Assembly: GCF_022829365.1 (NCBI RefSeq)
Contig: NZ_JAKSYJ010000167.1
Span: 1 to 64,000 of the forward strand
DNA from: Methylobacterium sp. J-077
Lineage (GTDB): Bacteria; Pseudomonadota; Alphaproteobacteria; Rhizobiales; Beijerinckiaceae
Reading direction: 5' to 3'
DNA: 64,000 nt
Of the stretch, positions 1 through 8,920 are shown in pieces; positions within the stretch are counted from its first letter, which is position 1; every line of letters begins with the position of its first letter. Under the pieces are notes generated by a model. That model saw only the letters and a program-made list of their open reading frames with translations. It did not search any database and was not told the origin of the DNA. The position numbers were made by a program, and so were the translations under genes.

Positions 1-626
1 GGGATGTAAGTGCCTCACAGGATTGGCGAAAAGCGGGACGTGTGGGGCTGTTTGTAAACGTGGGTGGGTGGATATCGCTACCCGGGGGGGCATTTTTAGA
101 AATTAGGCCGGCAAATATGGTAAGGGGCGAAATTTAAAAACTGCTCGATCTTGGGTAAGCCTCACTTGGTTTTTTCCCCGGCCCACGGCACCAAAGGGGA
201 TTCCCCCCCCCCCCCCCTCCCAATAGAAATCTTGGAAGTGTGACCTGTATATGTTTTATCGAGGTATGCGAGTGCTCTAGATATGAGCAGCTTGTATTTC
301 GAACTTGCTTTCGAGGCGATCAGTGCACTGTTGAGCTTGATCGAAAGGCGCCGGTTGGTATGTCGATGGACCTCCTGAGTGGCGATATTGCCGAGTTCAC
401 CGGGATCTACCTATGACTTTCGAGTGCGGTCTCACCCTGGGCTGCGGATAGCGGTTGCGTAGGAACCATCCTGCGTCTTGGCGGCGGGCGAAAATGAAGC
501 TGCTGATTGCGTCGCGGGGCTGAAGCTACGCGCATAGTCGTTGGTCGTGGGTCTATGCCGAATGGAGCGGGAAGTTCAGTTGTCTTCGCTGCGTGCTCGC
601 GCATATCATCGGAGTTGATTAGCGTT
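1..626. other. Non-coding stretch with a 15-C homopolymer
   Basis: No convincing gene is visible. The first 260 bases are unlike the rest of the window: lower GC, many short homopolymers, and a run of 15 consecutive C at 203-217, with a run of seven G near 84. From about 400 the composition becomes typical. The last bases carry GGAG at 611-614, a plausible ribosome binding site for the downstream synthase gene. The odd start could be decayed sequence or a poor-quality assembly edge. Confidence 0.5.
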
Positions 627-2285
627 ATGCCCAAGGGTTCAGATCTCCTCGTCGCGGCCCTCGAGAACGACGGCGTCGATCGCATCTTCGGCATCCCCGG
701 CGAGGAGAATCTCGACGTCGTCGAATCCCTGCGCAACTCGAAGATCGAGCTGGTGCTCACCCGCCACGAGCAGGCGGCGAGCTTCATGGCCGCCACCCAC
801 GGCCGGCTCACCGGCAAGCCCGGCGTCTGCCTCTCGACGCTCGGCCCCGGCGCCCTGAACTTCTCCACCGGCGCCGCCTATGCCCATCTCGGCGCGATGC
901 CGATGATCATCATCACCGGCCAGAAGGGCATCCTGTCGGCCCGGCAGGCGAAATTCCAGATCGTCGACGTGATCTCGTCGATGAAGCCGATCACCAAGAT
1001 GGCCCGGCAGATCGTCTCGGCCTCCTCGATTCCCACGATCGTGCGCGACGCCTTCCGGGTCGCCACCGAGGAGCGGCCCGGCCCGGTCCTGCTGGAACTG
1101 CCGGAGGATATCGCGGCCGAGGAAGCCGAGGCCGAACTTGTGCCCTCGCACCCGATCGACATCCCGGTCGCCCATCCGGCCGCGATCGAGCGCGCCGCCG
1201 CCATGATCCTGCGGGCCAAGCGCCCGCTGATCATGCTGGGCGCCGCCGCGAGCCGGCCCCGGGCCACGGGCGAGCTCGGCGGCTTCGTGCAGCGCACGCA
1301 GATCCCGTTCTTCACCACCCAGATGGGCAAGGGGACGGTGGCGAGCGGCACCAACCTCTACATGGGCACCGCGGCGCTCTCCGAGCGCGACTACGTCCAC
1401 GAGGCGATCGACCGGGCGGACCTGATCATCGCCATCGGCCACGACACGATCGAGAAGCCGCCCTTCTTCATGGGCCAGGCCGACCAGAAGGTCCTGCACA
1501 TCGGCTACATGCCGGCCAATGTCGAGCAGGTCTATTATCCCGATGCCGAGGTGGTCGGCGATCTCGGGCCGACGCTGAAGCTGCTGGCCGACAAGCTCGA
1601 CGGCAAGCTGCCGAACGCCGGCGCGCTACTGCACCTGCGCGAGCACATCCTCAACCGGGTCGGCGACCGGGCCGGTGAGGACCGCTTCCCGGTGACGCCG
1701 CAGCGCCTCGTGCGCGATGTCCGGCGGGTGATCCCGAAGGACGGAATCGTCTGCCTCGACAACGGCATGTACAAGATCTGGTTCGCCCGGAACTACCGCA
1801 CCTACGTCGCCAACACGCTGCTCCTCGACAACGCGCTCGCCACGATGGGCGCGGGCCTGCCCTCGGCCATGATGGCGGCGATGCTCTATCCGAACCGCCG
1901 CGTGATGGCGGTGTGCGGCGACGGCGGCTTCATGATGAACAGTCAGGAGATGGAGACCGCGGTCCGTCTCAAGCTCAACCTCGTCGTGCTGGTGCTCGAC
2001 GACTCGGCCTACGGGATGATCCGCTGGAAGCAGGCGGTCGACAAGTTCGCCGATTACGGCATGACCTTCGGCAACCCGGACTTCGTGCTCTACGCCCAAT
2101 CGTACGGCGCCACTGGCCACCGGGTCGAGGCGGTCAACGACCTCGAGCCGACGCTGGACCGGGCCTTCGCGGCAGGAGGCGTCCACCTCGTAGTGGTGCC
2201 GATCGACTACTCGGAGAACACCCGCGTGCTGGTCGACGAGCTGCGCGCGAAGGTGACCGGACCTGCCTTTGGGCCCGCCGCATAG
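627..2285 (+). CDS. Acetolactate synthase-family ThDP enzyme (possible 2-oxoglutarate decarboxylase)
   Basis: A 552-residue thiamine-diphosphate enzyme with the three-domain layout of acetolactate synthase large subunits. The likely catalytic glutamate is Glu48 in LTRHEQAAS, and the ThDP/Mg motif starts with GDGGF at about residue 431 and ends near LDDSAYG. An upstream start at 507 exists, but the homologous region begins at MPKGSDLL, preceded by GGAG. No regulatory small subunit follows; the next gene is a succinate-semialdehyde-dehydrogenase-like aldehyde dehydrogenase. In cyanobacteria, proteins annotated as acetolactate synthase in exactly this pairing are 2-oxoglutarate decarboxylases that close a variant TCA cycle. 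The FGIPGEENL region resembles that group as I recall it. Family is certain; substrate is inference. Confidence 0.85.
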   Translation: MPKGSDLLVAALENDGVDRIFGIPGEENLDVVESLRNSKIELVLTRHEQAASFMAATHGRLTGKPGVCLSTLGPGALNFSTGAAYAHLGAMPMIIITGQKGILSARQAKFQIVDVISSMKPITKMARQIVSASSIPTIVRDAFRVATEERPGPVLLELPEDIAAEEAEAELVPSHPIDIPVAHPAAIERAAAMILRAKRPLIMLGAAASRPRATGELGGFVQRTQIPFFTTQMGKGTVASGTNLYMGTAALSERDYVHEAIDRADLIIAIGHDTIEKPPFFMGQADQKVLHIGYMPANVEQVYYPDAEVVGDLGPTLKLLADKLDGKLPNAGALLHLREHILNRVGDRAGEDRFPVTPQRLVRDVRRVIPKDGIVCLDNGMYKIWFARNYRTYVANTLLLDNALATMGAGLPSAMMAAMLYPNRRVMAVCGDGGFMMNSQEMETAVRLKLNLVVLVLDDSAYGMIRWKQAVDKFADYGMTFGNPDFVLYAQSYGATGHRVEAVNDLEPTLDRAFAAGGVHLVVVPIDYSENTRVLVDELRAKVTGPAFGPAA

Positions 2286-2423
2286 ACGCCGCGCTCATGC
2301 CGAGCGGTAGGGAGTGCGTGTGAACCGCATTGGCCTCTCGGGAGAGCCGTGATGGAGCGCACCGTATTCTCTCCTGTCCACGAGAGCTGCAGCCTGCAGG
2401 CTCTCAGATTCAAGGAGCTGCTG

Positions 2424-3896
2424 ATGCCAAACACCGAGACCCGCTCGCTCATGGATCCGAGCCTTCTGGTCGATGCCTGCCTGATCGGCGGCGAATGGTC
2501 GAAGGCCGATTCCGGCAGCATCGACGTCATCAATCCGGCGACCGGCGTGCTGATCGCCAAGGTGCCGAATGCCGGCGCCGAGGAGACCCGCCGGGCAATC
2601 AAGGCCCCTCACGAGGCCTACCCGGCCTGGCGCGCCAAGACCGCCAACGAGCGCGCCGTGGTGCTGCGCAAGCTCGCCGCCCTGGTGACCGAGCATCAGG
2701 AGGATCTTGCGCAGATCCTCACCGCCGAGCAGGGCAAGTCGCTGACCGAATCCCGCGGCGAGGTCGCCATGTCGGCGGCCTACGTGCTGTGGATCGAGGC
2801 AGAAGCGCGGCGCGTCTACGGCGACGTGGTCCCCTCCCCCTGGGGCGACCGGAAGATCCTCGTCACCAAGGAGCCGGTGGGCGTGGTGGCGGCGATCACG
2901 CCGTAGAACTTTCCGTCCTCGATGATCGCCCGCAAGATCGCTCCAGCTCTGGCCGCCGGCTGCCCGATCGTGATCAAGCCCGCCGCACAGACCCCGCTCT
3001 CGGGCCTCGCCTGGGGCGTGCTGTGCGAGCGCGCCGGCTTCCCGGCCGGTGTGGTGTCGATCCTCACCGGCTCAGCCCGCGCCATCGGCGCCGAGATGAC
3101 CGGCAACCCGCTGGTGAAGAAGATCACGTTCACCGGCTCCACCGAGGTCGGCAAGGTGCTGCTGGAGCAGGCAGCAGGCACGGTGAAGAAGGTCTCGATG
3201 GAGCTCGGCGGCAACGCCCCGTTCATCGTGTTCGACGACGCCGACCTCGACCGGGCCGTGGCCGGCGCGATGCTCGCCAAGTTCCGCAATTCCGGCCAGA
3301 CCTGCATCTGCACCAATCGCTTCCTGGTGCAGGACGGGATCTACGACGCCTTCGCGGAGAAGATGGCCGAGGTGGCCAACCGCCTGAAGGTCGGCAACGG
3401 CGTCGAGGACGGCGTCGCGCAGGGGCCGCTGATTGACATGGCGGCAGTGGAGAAGACCGAGGTGCATATTCGCGATGCCTTCGAGAAGGGCGGCCGGGTG
3501 GCGGCGGGCGGCCACCGCCACCCGCTGGGCGGCCAGTTCTTCGAGCCCACCGTGATCACCGGCGCGACCCCCGCCATGGCGGTCGCCCGCGAGGAGACGT
3601 TCGGGCCGCTGGCGCCGCTGTTCCGCTTCCGCGACGAAACGGAGGCGATCCGCCTGGCCAACGACACCGAGTATGGGCTCGCCTGCTACTTCTATACCCG
3701 CGATCTCGGCCGGACCTTCCGGGTGGCGGAGGCGCTGGAATACGGCATGGTCGGGATCAACGAGGGGATCATCACCACGGAGGTGGCGCCCTTCGGCGGC
3801 GTGAAGGAATCCGGCCTGGGCCGCGAGGGCTCGTATCAGGGTATCGAGGATTACCTGGACACCAAGTACCTGTGCGTGGGTGGGCTTGGGGCCTGA
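2424..3896 (+). pseudogene. Aldehyde dehydrogenase (succinate-semialdehyde type) with an internal amber codon
   Basis: Encodes a full-length (about 490 codons) NAD(P)-dependent aldehyde dehydrogenase like GabD. Start ATG has AAGGAG six bases upstream. Codon 161 (2904-2906) is TAG, exactly where the family has Trp in the conserved TPWNFP motif; the frame continues intact on both sides (ITP-stop-NFPS). Catalytic Glu260 (ELGGN) and Cys294 (GQTC) are present and no other lesion is visible. A single G-to-A change (TGG to TAG) explains the break. It follows the ThDP enzyme after about 140 bases and would oxidise succinate semialdehyde to succinate if read through. It could be a recent natural null allele, a sequencing error, or a suppressed stop. 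Confidence 0.88.
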
Positions 3897-4459
3897 GGTT
3901 TGTCATGGCTGTGAGGCAGCGACGTCCTCCTGGCATGCAAGACACACATTGATGTATCATGCTATATCTCTTCAGGGCTTAAAGCGGTTGAAGTCTTTCT
4001 TACAATTCTTGACCGCTCGATGATCCGAAAGTTTGGGGTTAATACCGTGCGCCGCGGTCGGACACGGCGCACTCTGACCCCTCAATGAGCCCCTTGGTGG
4101 GGCATTTCCTCCCCGACTTGGCCGCGCTCTTCGGAGCGCGACCACTTTTTCGAGTCTTTCCTTGCTCGCCTGACCTGACCGGTATTTTGGGCCGGGCCTG
4201 ACGTTAGACTACTGCATGGTTGCGGCCATGGGCGCCGGAAGGCCAGATCTGGGTAGCTGACAGGCGCGGGCGGCCGATACCCGGGTCGCCACACGCCGAG
4301 AGTTGCCGTCGATAAACACGAACTGACGAACATCCTCGCCCCTTCTCGAAAGAGAAGACTTTCCACTGGCCGGCTTTTACATCTCCCGCATCAGCACTGC
4401 GCCGAAGTTCCAGTGGGTGGCCTTGTCGCGGCCCAATACGAGCGATCGTCTTGCTCAGC
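3897..4459. other. Gene-free gap containing an IS-end remnant
   Basis: Downstream of the broken aldehyde dehydrogenase. No gene is recognisable; short frames here do not look coding. The only identifiable item is the IS-like terminal repeat listed separately, which suggests past transposon activity. Confidence 0.5.
4175..4242 (+). repeat. IS-end-like repeat, copy 1 (CTGACCGGTATTTTGG type)
   Basis: About 68 bases starting CTGACCGGTATTTTGG and ending near GCCGGAAGG. They match, with scattered substitutions, a second copy at 41282-41350. The opening CTGACCGG is shared with another repeat pair at 27005 and 33166, so these may be termini of related insertion sequences. No transposase is attached here. 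Confidence 0.6.
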
Positions 4460-5260
4460 CTAAGCGCGTATGGTCCAGGCGCACCACTGATCGGGACCAT
4501 GTGCGCAGCCGTGTACGGCGGCCACGTCGGCGAGAAATTCCCCGACGAGTCGATCGACATCGACCGGATCGCTCTCGGGAGAGATTCTCGACTGAAGCAC
4601 TGCGTAGCTCGAGGCAGCCCAGCGGAAGAAGGTTCGCGCGCCCTCCATGCCGATGGTCCGCTCACAGAACCCCGAGGGCGCCGGCAAGCCCGCTTCGGCG
4701 AAGATGCCGGCCATCCGGGTCGCAGACCCCACATCGGCGGCCGTCCGGGCCATGATCGCGACGATTTCGTTGAGCATCCGGTCGAGCTTCGCCATAGGCG
4801 GGATCGCCGCAATGGGATGGGTGAAATCGACTTCCTGTAATGCGAGCGTGCCGCCGGGTCGCAACTGCGCCGCGAGACGGCGGACGAAATCCACCGGATT
4901 GGGTTGGTAGATCAGTACATAGCGTCCGATGATGCAATCGAACGGCGCCTCCGCGTCGAGGTCGGCCTCCGTCCCCTCCCTGAACGTGACATTCGCCAGC
5001 CCTGCCGCCTTGGCACGCTGCCATGCCATTCGGATCGGCTCGCCGGCCATGTCCACCCCAAGGACGTGTCCGTTCGCTTTGACCAATTCGGCGGTCTGAA
5101 AAGTCACGTCGCCGGCGCCGCAACCGATGTCGAGCACTCGCATACCCGGCCCCACGCCCGCGGCGCGCAGCATGCGCTCCGTGATCGGACCGACGAATGC
5201 GGCCTGATCGATCAAACGTTTAAGCGCCTCCTCCGATTGGCCGAGCGCATATTCTGCCAT
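4460..5260 (-). CDS. Class I SAM-dependent methyltransferase
   Basis: A 266-residue protein with a Rossmann-type methyltransferase fold. Motif I is VLDIGCGAGD at about residues 42-51, followed by an acidic residue in LGVDMAG (about residue 69) that would bind the SAM ribose, and a post-motif region RPGGTLALQEVDF. It resembles UbiE/Methyltransf_25 proteins acting on small molecules, but nothing fixes the substrate. ATG start has an AGGAAG ribosome binding site. It stands alone, with no partner gene, in a poorly packed region. Confidence 0.85.
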   Translation of the reverse strand: MAEYALGQSEEALKRLIDQAAFVGPITERMLRAAGVGPGMRVLDIGCGAGDVTFQTAELVKANGHVLGVDMAGEPIRMAWQRAKAAGLANVTFREGTEADLDAEAPFDCIIGRYVLIYQPNPVDFVRRLAAQLRPGGTLALQEVDFTHPIAAIPPMAKLDRMLNEIVAIMARTAADVGSATRMAGIFAEAGLPAPSGFCERTIGMEGARTFFRWAASSYAVLQSRISPESDPVDVDRLVGEFLADVAAVHGCAHGPDQWCAWTIRA

Positions 5261-5749
5261 GCTTCGCTTCCTGTATCAGTTCTGCTATAGAAGTGCATTC
5301 GTACTGTTGCTAGGCGATTATTGGTCTTGGAATAGTTACCTTCTGATTGCTGGCTATCAGAGCGGCGCCTCCCGCGCACGTAGAAAATGTTTCCAAAGGC
5401 GCCGAACTTTTGCTCATCGTCACATCAGGCATACGCGCTGACTATACGGCACGGACTGGCCCGCCCTGGCTCGATCCCAAGCTCATTGCGCACGTCATGT
5501 TCATCAAATTCCGCATGGGCAACATTACATGTGAGGACGTCATCGCTGTAGAGCACGAGCGGCCAGCGACTTGCCGCTCGAATTTGTGTGTAACGCCATG
5601 AAATCACACGAAAGCTTAAATGCCATAATGAAGGGCCTGGTCTCTGCGCGAGTTGATGAGCTGTTGCCCCGGGCTTCACCGTTCTCTTTGCTGCTGTGCC
5701 GTCTAAAAATCAACGCGTCACGCGCTTGATTTAAGAAATACCAGCCGCC
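5261..5749. other. Intergenic stretch without a recognisable gene
   Basis: Separates the methyltransferase from the first phospholipase-like gene. Short open frames exist on both strands but show no known motif, good start or ribosome site. The sequence is less GC-rich than its surroundings. Confidence 0.4.
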
Positions 5750-6186
5750 TCACCCGTCATGAGAAACAGACGGTACGACGCGAGGACGATATCCGGAAGG
5801 CATCGTGCCGCTTGAGGGTAGAGCAGCCAGTTGGCGTGCCACCATGCCTACGGGATAGGAGGCCATCATGCTCGCTGCCCACGTGACGATGCAAGCCATC
5901 GACCGAAGCGTTTCGAGCTGACGCGGATCCAGCTTGATCGCACGTGCATCACGCTCCAGTTGCGTATTACAAGCCCGCGCCGGCAGACCTCTATCCTGCG
6001 TGTGGGCGTCATGGCAGGCGTAGGTGCGGTCGGAAGCATTAATCACCGACGAGGGAGCGTTGTTGCCGGGGCGGCATGAGTTGCCGTTGATAAGCACGGC
6101 AGGCGTGCGAGGCGAAACCACGGAGACGCGAGGGCGGGTGCCCCCACGTCGGTTATGTAAACAAATAGAACCGCGAGGCGGAGCAT
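5750..6186 (-). pseudogene. Frameshifted secreted phospholipase-A2-like protein, paralog of the gene at 7862
   Basis: The body of this reading frame (from a GTG at 6121) contains INGNSCRPGNNAP and a later CHDAH, paralleling YGNYCGPGNNAP and ARHDSC of the intact protein at 7862-8260. A good signal peptide (MLRLAVLFVYITD then GAPALA) starts at ATG 6186 but lies in another frame, so a one- or two-base indel near 6121 separates export signal from enzyme. The calcium-loop cysteine-glycine has become Cys-Arg, a further sign of decay. If functional it would be a small periplasmic or secreted lipase-like protein; I consider it probably inactive. Confidence 0.6.
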
Positions 6187-6586
6187 GGATCGAATCGCTT
6201 TGAATTATTGCAGGCTCAAGAACCTGTGCCTCCAGAAATTATTTTCAATCAAAACAAATCTGACGTTGTCTCTAAATGTAGATATAAAAAGCGAGCTTCA
6301 TTACTAAGAAATTTACATGCACATTTTATTTTAATAATAACTCGCGATTTATCATCGATTTTCCTCCGGCCATTCGTCTTTTTCCCGACTGGCAGGACGC
6401 GTAGATCAGATCCTTCGGCGTTAGGTAAGCAAAAGGCGGTTCAAATCTCGATCTTCATCACTGCCATCTACACACAGGGTGACAGGCGATATATGGCAGC
6501 GCGGCGTCCCAGAAGCCTAAAGGGAGGTCAGCCGACGTGTACTCAGTGGACCCAATACCTGAGTGAAGCGTGCCGCGAGCGTTACG
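6187..6586. other. AT-rich intergenic island
   Basis: About 6190-6370 is markedly AT-rich, with runs such as TTTATTTTAATAATAA, unlike the rest of this GC-rich window. No gene is recognisable. It may hold the promoter for the frameshifted phospholipase-like gene, or be foreign DNA. Confidence 0.4.
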
Positions 6587-7303
6587 CTATGCTTTGCCGA
6601 CATCGCTGGTCGGATCGAGGTTCCAATGCACAAGGCGCATTCGTGGCCGCCCGCCATCGTCGGCGACGGCGTACTCGGAGATCGCACAATTGCTGGCGGC
6701 GTCTTCCCGATCAATCTGAAGCACCCTCTCCTCGTCGAGATGCTCGAAGATGAGTCGCATGCACGTAATCACCGCTTGGTGGCACACGAACAAAACAGGG
6801 CGATCGTCCTCGTGCAGGACGAACTGGTAGAGCAGGTTGCGCAGGCGCCCAATAACGTCGCACCAGCTCTCGCCGCCGGGAGGGCGATAGTAGAATTTGC
6901 CGAGTTCTCGGTGGAGATCCGACTGCATCGGATCACGATGCTGAAGACCCTGCCGGGTGAGTTTTTCCAAACTTCCGAGGTCCTTCTCTCGTAGTCTTTC
7001 ATCGGATTGGATGTGGACGTCGAGGTTCGCCTCTGCAACGATCAGTTCCGCCGTGCGTCGCGTCCGGCGGAAAGGCGAACACAATACGCGTTCGGGACGC
7101 GACGTTAGCGACAGCGTCCGAAACCAACGTCCTGCTGCACGGGCCTGCTCCTCGCCCACCGCGCTGAGTGGGACATCGGCATCTCTTCCGATCACGCGCA
7201 CCTGGTCGAGGCCCGATGCGATCGCGTCCCGAAGCGCGATGTTGGCCGAACTCTCGCCATGCCGGACGGTCCAGACTCTTGAAGGCCATCGTCGATGCTG
7301 CAT
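6587..7303 (-). CDS. Histidine phosphatase family protein
   Basis: A 238-residue phosphoglycerate-mutase-like phosphatase. The catalytic RHGES sits at residues 14-18; an ERLREKDLG segment carries the proton-donor acid; PPGGES and the second histidine in FVCHQAVI complete the active site. The protein may hydrolyse phosphate monoesters in the cytoplasm; substrate unknown. ATG 7303 is preferred over an upstream start at 7366 because GGAGG lies five bases before it. It lies between two phospholipase-A2-like paralogs on the same strand, with long spacers, so shared transcription is uncertain. Confidence 0.85.
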   Translation of the reverse strand: MQHRRWPSRVWTVRHGESSANIALRDAIASGLDQVRVIGRDADVPLSAVGEEQARAAGRWFRTLSLTSRPERVLCSPFRRTRRTAELIVAEANLDVHIQSDERLREKDLGSLEKLTRQGLQHRDPMQSDLHRELGKFYYRPPGGESWCDVIGRLRNLLYQFVLHEDDRPVLFVCHQAVITCMRLIFEHLDEERVLQIDREDAASNCAISEYAVADDGGRPRMRLVHWNLDPTSDVGKA

Positions 7304-7861
7304 GCCACCTCCGTCGGGCCACCGACATACCATCCATTCCGATAACGCCACATGTATGTCCATCATGAACCGGCACAGGCCATGAATTCTCAGTTTTGAT
7401 TGTAAACCACGCTGCCAGCTCGTGCCGACTAGTGAGCCAAAGCATCACCCCCAATCCCGGTCTGCCGATGGCCAAAGTTTAGCAAGCAGCCTTCTCTGAT
7501 ATTTGCCTTATGGCGGAACGCTCAGAGCGTCCCCGGCGGAGGCGAATCCTGTGGGGGCGCGGTGATGCCATATACGGCGTGAATGACGTCGAACACGGCC
7601 GCATCGTGCGGCGAGGCGAGTTATGCGACTGATGCGAACTAAGGGTCGAGGCCGTGTTCGCCATCGGCATTCGAAGCTTGCCAAGGGTCAAAGCTGCCGG
7701 CCCGCCGGTGAGCATGCGCAAGCCCGACGCCCGCCGTCCAAGATGACCGCCCGCGCCGGAGGCGCGCACTCTTTGCGGATAGCGCGCCAAGCCGATCTAA
7801 GCGGTGATAGCTGACGCGAGCGGCATAGGCCACCTCTCCCGCCACAAACGCCATAGTGGTG
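7304..7861. other. Intergenic stretch with an 11-bp inverted repeat
   Basis: No credible gene. Perfect 11-base inverted arms (CGAACACGGCC and its complement) lie at 7590-7600 and 7650-7660, separated by 49 bases. The spacing is long for a terminator. Open frames on both strands lack motifs and ribosome sites. Confidence 0.4.
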
Positions 7862-8260
7862 TCACGGACGGATCGCGACGCGCCTCATGGGTGTCGACGG
7901 CATTGCGGCCGGCGAAATGCCGAGCTCGTTCGTGGCCTGCAGCAATTTCGCGCCCGCGGCGACGAAGTCCGCCATCATGCGCAGGTCCGGCGGTTGCCGC
8001 GGATCGCGCGCGATGGCGGCAGCCTCTTGCTCCAGGCGTGCATTGCAAGTCGGCGTGGGCATCGCTCCCGTCGGCGTGCAGGAATCATGGCGGGCGCAGG
8101 CCGCATCGAGCGCGTCGATCGGCGGCTTTGGCGCATTGTTCCCGGGGCCGCAATAGTTGCCGTAGATCAGCATTTTGGGCTCGCCCAAGGAGCCGTCGCC
8201 CGCACGGGCAGAACTGACCATGCCGAAGGCGGCTACCACGAGAAGTGCGACTTTGAGCAT
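7862..8260 (-). CDS. Secreted phospholipase-A2-like protein
   Basis: A 132-residue protein with a signal peptide of about 20 residues (MLKVALLVVAAFGMVSSARA). The mature part carries YCGPG (residues 36-40), then P-x-D-x-LDAAC-x-x-HDSC with the His-Asp pair at 58-59. This is the calcium-loop and active-site arrangement of secretory phospholipase A2 (YCGxG, then DxxCxxHDxC). Such enzymes release the sn-2 fatty acid from phospholipids outside the cytoplasm. The protein is short and cysteine-poor compared with animal sPLA2 but similar in layout to plant and bacterial ones. GGGAG precedes the ATG. A decayed paralog lies at 5750-6186. Confidence 0.72.
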   Translation of the reverse strand: MLKVALLVVAAFGMVSSARAGDGSLGEPKMLIYGNYCGPGNNAPKPPIDALDAACARHDSCTPTGAMPTPTCNARLEQEAAAIARDPRQPPDLRMMADFVAAGAKLLQATNELGISPAAMPSTPMRRVAIRP

Positions 8261-8920
8261 CGTTGCGACTGGCTCCCGTTAAACTGGTTTGCGTGATCCT
8301 TAGCAAGGCGACTGCTGACGTTGGACGCCGGATCGAATCTTCTGCACTACTATCGCCTTTCGAACATCATAGAATAGCAGCACCCCGACTTTGTTCCCAG
8401 GTAGAACCTGAACTCGGTAATAAGATCGTGATTTGAGCGGCACATGGCTATGATGAGGGTATAACATCATCGTTATATGATGGTATAAGATCGACACGCG
8501 ACGAACATATAGCCGTCGTTTGCTCTTGCGAACTGAACTTGAGTGCGCTTAGAAATAAGCAGCCACGGTTCGGCGCCGATTGCAGGACCTCGTCCTGTCT
8601 CCCAACCTGAGCGGGCTCAGGCTCCGCTTAGGTCAAGGCCGGCCTGTCGGAATATGCCCCCCGATCCCGACAGGTCGGCCAACGAGAGGTCTCGTGCGAG
8701 CTACCACATGTCCGCGTGACGCGGTGCCGATCTCAGACGCCGTGCCGGGACCAACGACGCTTCGTCGACTGGGGACGCCATCGCTTTCCCGGGTGTCGCT
8801 GTCCACGCCGAAGCGGAACGTATCCGCGCTCCAGCTCGGAGCGTCACGGCCGGACCGAAGCGGATGTTGACCTCGTGTGATGGAGAAAATCACGACAACG
8901 CGCCGGGCCTTTCGGAACGA
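8261..8920. other. Intergenic stretch downstream of the LysR gene
   Basis: Holds the promoter side of the phospholipase-like gene and the 3' side of the LysR gene. A moderately AT-rich part (8330-8520) precedes GC-rich sequence with a strong hairpin. No gene could be supported. Confidence 0.4.
8637..8680 (-). terminator. Strong hairpin downstream of the LysR gene
   Basis: Fourteen-base arms at 8637-8650 and 8667-8680 pair with one mismatch (GGCCGGCCTGTCGG against GGCCGACCTGTCGG), with a 16-base loop. It lies about 240 bases past the LysR stop and has no T-run, so it may be a weak terminator, a dispersed palindrome or simply chance. Confidence 0.35.

Noticed and set aside
5347-5601. Possible 84-residue plus-strand protein
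   Set aside because: No ribosome site, motif or codon bias like neighbours; treated as non-coding.
6425-6460. GGTTCAAATC, resembling a tRNA T-loop
   Set aside because: Flanking bases do not pair into a T-stem and no acceptor or anticodon arm is present.
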